DNA of 64,000 bases from NCBI RefSeq assembly GCF_000709345.1, contig NZ_KL448323.1:3738808-3802807 (forward strand), read 5' to 3'. The position numbers were made by a program, and so were the translations under genes. Shown piece after piece: positions 58,241-64,000 of the stretch. The first letter of the stretch is position 1. The number at the start of each line of letters is the position of its first letter. The notes beneath the pieces were generated by a model. The model saw only the letters and a program-made list of their open reading frames with translations, had not been told where the DNA came from and did no database searches. This stretch comes from Polaromonas glacialis (GTDB lineage: Bacteria; Pseudomonadota; Gammaproteobacteria; Burkholderiales; Burkholderiaceae_C).

Positions 58241-58978
58241 ATGGCGCAGGACGATTTTTCCGCAAGGCTTGACCTTGCAAACCCAGGCCAGTTGATGAGC
58301 GCCGATCCATCGGATTGGCCGGTGGCGCCAGACTGGCAGCCGGTGGTGGACGAATTTTTTGCCAGCCCCATGGGCCAAAGGTTGTTGGCGTTCCTGCGCG
58401 AACGGCTGGAGGCTGGCGCAGTCATCTTTCCGCCCCGGCCCCTGCGCGCGCTGGAGCTGACGCCTGCCAGCGAGGTGCGCGTCGTCATCCTGGGCCAGGA
58501 CCCGTACCACGGGCGCGGGCAGGCCGAAGGGCTGGCGTTCTCGGTGGCGCCCGGCGTGGCCCTGCCGCCGTCATTGCGCAACATCTTCAAGGAACTGCGG
58601 CGCGACCTGGACACGCCGCCGCCGAAGTTTCCGGTGCCCGGCGGCAGCCTGGCCAACTGGGCCACGCATGGCGTGCTGCTGCTCAACACCTGCCTGACGG
58701 TGGAAGAGGGCAAGCCCGCCAGCCACGCGGGCAAGGGCTGGGAAATGCTGACCGACAGCGTGATCCGCCAGGTATCGGCGGGCGATCATCCGGTGGTCTT
58801 CATGCTGTGGGGCGCGCATGCGCAGTCCAAGCGGGCACTGATCGACGAGGACCGCCACAAGGTGCTGCTGGCCAACCATCCTTCGCCGTTGTCGGCCATG
58901 AGGCCACCTCTGCCTTTCATCGGCTGCGGGCACTTTTCACAGGCGCGCGATTGGCGCATTGCGCATCCGAAAGTTTAA
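58241..58978 (+). CDS. ung: Uracil-DNA glycosylase
   Basis: 245 residues, family 1. LGQDPYHGRGQAEGLAFSV carries the water-activating Asp, LLNTCLTVEEGKPASHAG the uracil contact, and NHPSPLSAMRP the catalytic-His loop. Start ATG 58241 (GTG 58238 in front is possible). Confidence 0.97.
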   Translation: MAQDDFSARLDLANPGQLMSADPSDWPVAPDWQPVVDEFFASPMGQRLLAFLRERLEAGAVIFPPRPLRALELTPASEVRVVILGQDPYHGRGQAEGLAFSVAPGVALPPSLRNIFKELRRDLDTPPPKFPVPGGSLANWATHGVLLLNTCLTVEEGKPASHAGKGWEMLTDSVIRQVSAGDHPVVFMLWGAHAQSKRALIDEDRHKVLLANHPSPLSAMRPPLPFIGCGHFSQARDWRIAHPKV

Positions 58979-59022
58979 AAGTGGTTTGCTGCCGAGATTT
59001 ATGTTTTCTTGAAAAACAGTGG

Positions 59023-59028
59023 CATAAT
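59023..59028 (+). promoter_or_regulatory. Candidate -10 element for the tRNA-Tyr transcript
   Basis: CATAAT 17 bases before the tRNA-Tyr 5' end. No good -35 at the usual spacing; weak support. Confidence 0.35.
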
Positions 59029-59044
59029 CCGTGATTCGCTTGAA

Positions 59045-59130
59045 GGATGGGTGTCCGAGTGGTTAAAGGAGGCAGACTGTAAATCTGTTCGCTAACGCGT
59101 ACGCTGGTTCGAATCCAGCCCCATCCACCA
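59045..59130 (+). tRNA. tRNA-Tyr (GTA)
   Basis: 86 bases with a long variable arm. Acceptor GGATGGG / CCCATCC, anticodon GTA at 59079-59081 in loop CTGTAAA, GGTTCGAATCC T-arm, encoded CCA. First of four tRNAs around tuf. Confidence 0.95.
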
Positions 59131-59229
59131 AATCTGGTCGATTCTGGCAAGTTTGCGTTGCAAAGTCAGGGTCGTTGCCGGTTTTGGGTTGTAAGGTAAA
59201 TTGAGTGTGAGTTGATCTGGCAGGGTTGC

Positions 59230-59303
59230 GCGGGAGTAGTTCAATGGTAGAACCCTAGCCTTCCAAGCTAATGACGCGGGTTCGATTCCCGTCTCCCGCT
59301 CCA
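59230..59303 (+). tRNA. tRNA-Gly (TCC)
   Basis: 74 bases. Acceptor GCGGGAG / CTCCCGC, anticodon loop CTTCCAA with TCC, T-arm GGGTTCGATTCCC, encoded CCA. Confidence 0.95.
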
Positions 59304-59373
59304 GGGTGCCGATGTGCCTGGAGATTTGCAGGTCAGCATTGCATCGTTTGCCGCAAGAGGTTTTTTGAATTCA

Positions 59374-59448
59374 GCCCATTTGGCTCAGTGGCAGAGCACT
59401 CCCTTGGTAAGGGAGAGGTCCCGGGTCCGATTCCCGGAATGGGCACCA
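59374..59448 (+). tRNA. tRNA-Thr (GGT)
   Basis: 75 bases. Acceptor GCCCATT / AATGGGC, anticodon stem CTCCC/GGGAG around TTGGTAA with GGT, encoded CCA. 79 bases before tuf. Confidence 0.95.
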
Positions 59449-59527
59449 TTTTTGAGTTGGTTGCAGTGAGTTTTTCTGCGACTGACAATGGTTTGTTAAG
59501 TGTTTTTGTAACTTTTCGGAGTTGGAA

Positions 59528-60718
<1,191 letters not shown>

Positions 60719-60737
60719 TGAATTGAAGGTTTGATGC

Positions 60738-60813
60738 AGGGGTATAGCTCAATTGGCAGAGCGTCGGTCTCCAAAACCGAAGGTTGATGGTTCGATTCCT
60801 TCTGCCCCTGCCA
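60738..60813 (+). tRNA. tRNA-Trp (CCA)
   Basis: 76 bases. Acceptor AGGGGTA / TGCCCCT, anticodon loop CTCCAAA with CCA, G73, encoded CCA. Between tuf and secE. Confidence 0.95.
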
Positions 60814-60864
60814 CCCGATTGTCGAGGTGGTTAACGTCGAAGATAGTGTGAAAAGATAACAAGC

Positions 60865-60899
60865 AAGCCCGCCGGAAGTTGAAAGCTTCAGGTGGGCTT
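60865..60899 (+). other. Hairpin between tRNA-Trp and secE
   Basis: AAGCCCGCC (60865-60873) pairs with GGTGGGCTT (60891-60899) with one G-T pair; the inner GAAG/CTTC extends it. No T-run, so perhaps a processing or partial termination site. Confidence 0.4.
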
Positions 60900-60946
60900 A
60901 AGCGTCTGCAAGGGCGCGCGAAGATTGAACAGGAAATTCGGCAGCC

Positions 60947-61330
60947 ATGGCCTCTACTCAAGTTGAAACCGTCAGTACCAATGCGGACAAAGCCAAGCTG
61001 GGCCTGGCCGTAGTGCTGGTGTTGGCCGCCCTTGTCGGTTTTTATTTGTTGGCCAAGCAAGGCCAGGTTGCGCAGTGGGGTGTCTTGCTTGCGGGCTTGG
61101 TTGCGGCAGCGCTTGTTTTTGTATCGTCGGAACTCGGCAGACAGTTTCTGGCTTTTGGCCGTGACTCTGTCCGCGAAGTTAAAAAAGTCGTCTGGCCAGA
61201 GCGCAGGGAGGCCATCCAGATGACGGCTTATGTGTTCGGCTTCGTGGTGGTGATGGCATTGTTTTTATGGTTGACGGACAAGACGCTCGAATGGGTGTTT
61301 TATGACCTGATCCTGGGATGGAAAAGATAA
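60947..61330 (+). CDS. secE: Preprotein translocase subunit SecE
   Basis: 127 residues with three membrane segments, the longer SecE form of proteobacteria. [18 protein letters not shown] is the conserved amphipathic helix. Clamps the SecY channel. Its stop overlaps the nusG ATG by one base. Confidence 0.96.
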   Translation: MASTQVETVSTNADKAKLGLAVVLVLAALVGFYLLAKQGQVAQWGVLLAGLVAAALVFVSSELGRQFLAFGRDSVREVKKVVWPERREAIQMTAYVFGFVVVMALFLWLTDKTLEWVFYDLILGWKR

Positions 61331-61926
61331 TGAGCGATCTGAACGATACGGCACCCAGAGGTGTTGTGGCTGATGCATCCCATGCACTGGCGCCTGGCAT
61401 GCAATGGTATGTCGTCCATGCGTATTCCGGCATGGAAAAAGCGGCGGAGCGCAATATTGTCGAGCGCATCAACCGCGCCGGCATGCAATCCAAGTTCGGG
61501 CGCTTCCTGGTACCCACCGAAGAGGTCGTCGAGATCAAGAACGGCCAGAAGAAGACGACCGAGCGCCGTTTCTTTCCAGGCTATGTGCTGGTCGAGATGG
61601 TCATGGACGACGAAACCTGGCATCTGGTGAAGCACACGAACAAGGTCACCGGTTTTGTCGGCGGCGCGAAAAATCGTCCGGCGCCCATCTCTGAAGAAGA
61701 GGTGCAAAAGATCGTCAGCCAGATGCAGGTCGGCACCGACAAGCCACGCCACAAGGTCGAGTTTGAAACGGGCGAATACGTTCGAGTCAAGGATGGCCCG
61801 TTCACCGATTTCAATGGCACCGTGGAAGAAGTCAACTACGAAAAGAACAAGGTCCGCGTGTCGGTCACGATTTTCGGACGTGCAACACCGGTTGAGCTTG
61901 AGTTCAGCCAGATCGAAAAGACCTGA
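61330..61926 (+). CDS. nusG: Transcription termination/antitermination factor NusG
   Basis: 198 residues. NGN domain ([30 protein letters not shown]) and KOW motif ([19 protein letters not shown]). Binds RNA polymerase and couples it to the ribosome. ATG 61330 chosen over an upstream ATG at 61318 because of the secE overlap and family start. Confidence 0.97.
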   Translation: MSDLNDTAPRGVVADASHALAPGMQWYVVHAYSGMEKAAERNIVERINRAGMQSKFGRFLVPTEEVVEIKNGQKKTTERRFFPGYVLVEMVMDDETWHLVKHTNKVTGFVGGAKNRPAPISEEEVQKIVSQMQVGTDKPRHKVEFETGEYVRVKDGPFTDFNGTVEEVNYEKNKVRVSVTIFGRATPVELEFSQIEKT

Positions 61927-62104
61927 TCTCCATTTCTTTCAGAAGAAGCCTGAAAAATATTTTGGGCTGATCAGATAAAATTTTGCGCCTTGCAACTCGG
62001 CGCGAAGGATTCCCAAGAATCCATTTTGAGTTGTGTAACCCCCGGGAAGCTTGAGAACTGTTGTTTGACAGTTCTCAGGCGTTATGACCCGCAAGGAGAA
62101 AAGT

Positions 62105-62539
62105 ATGGCGAAAAAAATCGTCGGCTTCGTCAAGCTGCAAGTACCAGCTGGCAAGGCCAATCCATCCCCACCGATCGGACCCGCTCTGGGTCAACGTGGT
62201 CTGAACATCATGGAATTCTGCAAGGCATTCAATGCCCAGACCCAAGGTGTTGAGCCAGGTTTGCCACTGCCCGTGGTGATCACCGCTTACGCGGACAAGA
62301 GCTTTACCTTCATCATCAAGACGCCGCCGGCGATCACCTTGATCAAGAAGGCTATCAAGCTCGACAAGGGATCGGCCACGCCGCATTCCGCCAAGGTTGG
62401 CAAGATCACCCGCGCTCAGCTGGAAGAAATCGCCAAGGCCAAGATGAAAGATTTGACGGCTGCCGATCTGGACGCAGCCGTCCGTACTATTGCCGGTTCC
62501 GCCCGTTCCATGGGTGTGACGGTGGAGGGTGTTGTATGA
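62105..62539 (+). CDS. rplK: 50S ribosomal protein L11
   Basis: 144 residues. [20 protein letters not shown] and GTPase-centre region are standard. Strong AAGGAG seven bases before the ATG. The 178-base leader to nusG holds an A/T-rich stretch (61950-61980) that may carry the operon promoter. Overlaps rplA by four bases. Confidence 0.98.
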   Translation: MAKKIVGFVKLQVPAGKANPSPPIGPALGQRGLNIMEFCKAFNAQTQGVEPGLPLPVVITAYADKSFTFIIKTPPAITLIKKAIKLDKGSATPHSAKVGKITRAQLEEIAKAKMKDLTAADLDAAVRTIAGSARSMGVTVEGVV

Positions 62540-63231
62540 GCAAGTTGACCAAACGTCAAAAAACCATCGGCGACAAGGTTGACAGCAACAAGCTGTATGC
62601 ATTGCCTGACGCACTGGGCCTTGTCAAAGAGTTCGCCGTTGCCAAGTTCGACGAGTCCATCGACGTGGCCGTGCAACTCGGCATCGATGCCAAGAAATCC
62701 GACCAGGTCGTCCGCGGCGCCGTTGTGATGCCCAACGGCACCGGCAAGACCAAACGCGTTGCCGTGTTCGCACAAGGCGCCAAAGCTGAAGAAGCCAAGG
62801 CCGCCGGTGCCGACATCGTCGGCATGGACGATCTGGCTGCCGACATCAAGGCTGGCAAGATGGACTTCGACGTGGTGATTGCTTCCCCCGATGCCATGCG
62901 CATCGTCGGCACGCTGGGCCAGATCCTTGGCCCACGCGGCCTGATGCCTAATCCAAAGGTCGGTACCGTGACGCCTGACGTCGCGACCGCTGTTCGCAAC
63001 GCAAAAGCTGGTCAGGTCCAGTTCCGCGTTGACAAGGCCGGTATCGTGCATGGCACCATCGGTCGTCGCTCGTTCGACACCGAAAAGCTGCAAGGCAATC
63101 TGGCTGCATTGATTGACGCGCTGATCAAGGCCAAGCCTGCTACCAGCAAGGGCGTGTACCTGAAGAAAGTCGCCGTTTCGTCAACGATGGGTGTGGGCGT
63201 CCGCGTCGACACGCAGACCATCGCGGCTTGA
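62536..63231 (+). CDS. rplA: 50S ribosomal protein L1
   Basis: 231 residues of the L1 stalk protein. [17 protein letters not shown] and [16 protein letters not shown] are conserved. In enterobacteria L1 represses this operon by binding the rplK leader. ATG overlaps the rplK stop. Confidence 0.98.
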   Translation: MSKLTKRQKTIGDKVDSNKLYALPDALGLVKEFAVAKFDESIDVAVQLGIDAKKSDQVVRGAVVMPNGTGKTKRVAVFAQGAKAEEAKAAGADIVGMDDLAADIKAGKMDFDVVIASPDAMRIVGTLGQILGPRGLMPNPKVGTVTPDVATAVRNAKAGQVQFRVDKAGIVHGTIGRRSFDTEKLQGNLAALIDALIKAKPATSKGVYLKKVAVSSTMGVGVRVDTQTIAA

Positions 63232-63235
63232 GGGT

Positions 63236-63499
63236 AAAAATTTGAACGGCGCGCAAGCGTCGTTCAGAGTGGTGGGCTGCCGGGGTTCTCTCGGGCAGGT
63301 CATCCAAGACCGTTGGTGTGCCAGTCTGAACAAGTCGTTCGGGCCAGGCGCTTAATCGAAAGACAGCCAACGCAGATGGCGGTCCCGCTGCTTGAATGGT
63401 TTTGAAAGAAATCTGAAAACAGTTGGTCGCTGAACATGAGCGTGTTGAAGGGTGGCAGCGCAAGCTCAAACCCGACAACACATTTTTAAGGAGTAGACC
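63236..63499 (+). ncRNA. Putative ribosomal protein L10 leader
   Basis: The 268-base gap ahead of rplJ has no gene but contains several possible stems, including the segment GCCAACGCAGATGGCGG at 63367-63383. By position it should be the leader through which L10(L12)4 represses its own translation. Not folded or compared with the Rfam model. Confidence 0.45.
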
Positions 63500-64000
63500 T
63501 TGAGTCTCAACCGCAGTGAGAAACAAGCCGTCATTGATGAAGTGACAGGCCTCGCCGCTAAAGCTCAAACGCTCGTGATGGCGGAATACCGTGGCATCAC
63601 GGTCGCCGACATGACCAAGCTGCGCAGCCAAGCCCGCGAAAAAGGCGTGACCCTGAGTGTTCTGAAGAACACCCTGGCTCGCCGTGCCGTGGCAGGTAGC
63701 GCATTTGAAGTCTTGTCCGACCAGATGACCGGTCCGCTGATCTACGGCTTTTCCATTGATGCCGTCGCTGCTGCAAAAGTAGTGGCTGACTTCGCTAAAA
63801 CCAACGACAAGCTGGTGATTCGCGCAGGTGCATTTGCTGGGAAAACCCTGGACATCGAGGGCGTCAAGCAACTGGCCAACATTCCTTCCAAGGAAGTGTT
63901 GCTGGCCCAGTTGTGCGGCTTGCTGATGTCGCCTATTTCGCGTACCGCTGCCGTGCTGGCAGCGCTGTCCGCGCAACGTGGCGCTGGCGCAGAAGAAGTG
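63500..64000 (+). CDS. rplJ: 50S ribosomal protein L10 (3' end outside window)
   Basis: 167 codons in frame to the edge, nearly the full length. TTG start at 63500 after AAGGAG; the N-terminus [14 protein letters not shown] and [10 protein letters not shown] match L10. Binds L7/L12 and anchors the stalk. Confidence 0.95.
   Translation, partial: MSLNRSEKQAVIDEVTGLAAKAQTLVMAEYRGITVADMTKLRSQAREKGVTLSVLKNTLARRAVAGSAFEVLSDQMTGPLIYGFSIDAVAAAKVVADFAKTNDKLVIRAGAFAGKTLDIEGVKQLANIPSKEVLLAQLCGLLMSPISRTAAVLAALSAQRGAGAEEV

Overview
The window is high-GC betaproteobacterial DNA. Gene families, codon use and a short repeat built on the hairpin GCTATT-n5-AATAGC followed by TTGCGCA (nine copies, several inside genes) point to the Comamonadaceae, most likely Polaromonas or a close relative. 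This placement is an inference from gene content and repeats; no marker gene was aligned.

Left part (1-15 kb): a gene encoding HMG-CoA lyase fused to a CaiB/BaiF CoA-transferase (runs off the left edge), a haloacid dehalogenase overlapping a TauE/SafE permease, malate synthase G, a phasin, monomeric NADP-isocitrate dehydrogenase, and a three-gene cluster of a DUF2760-type protein with two divergent Hsp70s.

15-21 kb: a HigB/HigA-type toxin-antitoxin pair whose toxin is broken by a 5-base duplication, then a copper module on the minus strand (Tat-exported multicopper oxidase, SCO1, cytochrome c fused to a periplasmic-binding fold). The module is bounded by two half-copies of one IS5-like element with their intact ends facing inward.

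21-36 kb: methyltransferase, aminopropyltransferase-like protein, OsmC, then pncC and pgpA (minus). Their usual partner thiL lies 10.6 kb away. Between them sits a plus-strand cluster: a second multicopper oxidase, a small anchored protein, an SCO1-cytochrome c fusion, a secreted protein, a large di-haem peroxidase (MauG/CCP type) and a two-repeat secreted protein carrying three apparent frameshifts. This is the strongest candidate for an undescribed system.

36-45 kb: photosensory genes (BLUF protein; haem oxygenase, bacteriophytochrome kinase, response regulator and hybrid kinase in an overlapping operon). Between the two groups lie fragments of the ybdK 3' end and the thiL 5' end, which look like the junction of an old tandem duplication. 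The phytochrome appears to have Tyr where a conserved chromophore-pocket His normally sits.

45-64 kb: ybdK, a cation/proton antiporter, a Gcr-type membrane protein, apaG, rpe, gph, and the trp region (a leader peptide with Trp-Leu-Trp and a terminator, trpE, chorismate mutase, trpG, ltaE, LysE-type exporter, trpD, a small membrane protein, trpC), ung, then tRNA-Tyr, tRNA-Gly, tRNA-Thr, tuf, tRNA-Trp, secE, nusG, rplK, rplA and rplJ (cut by the right edge).
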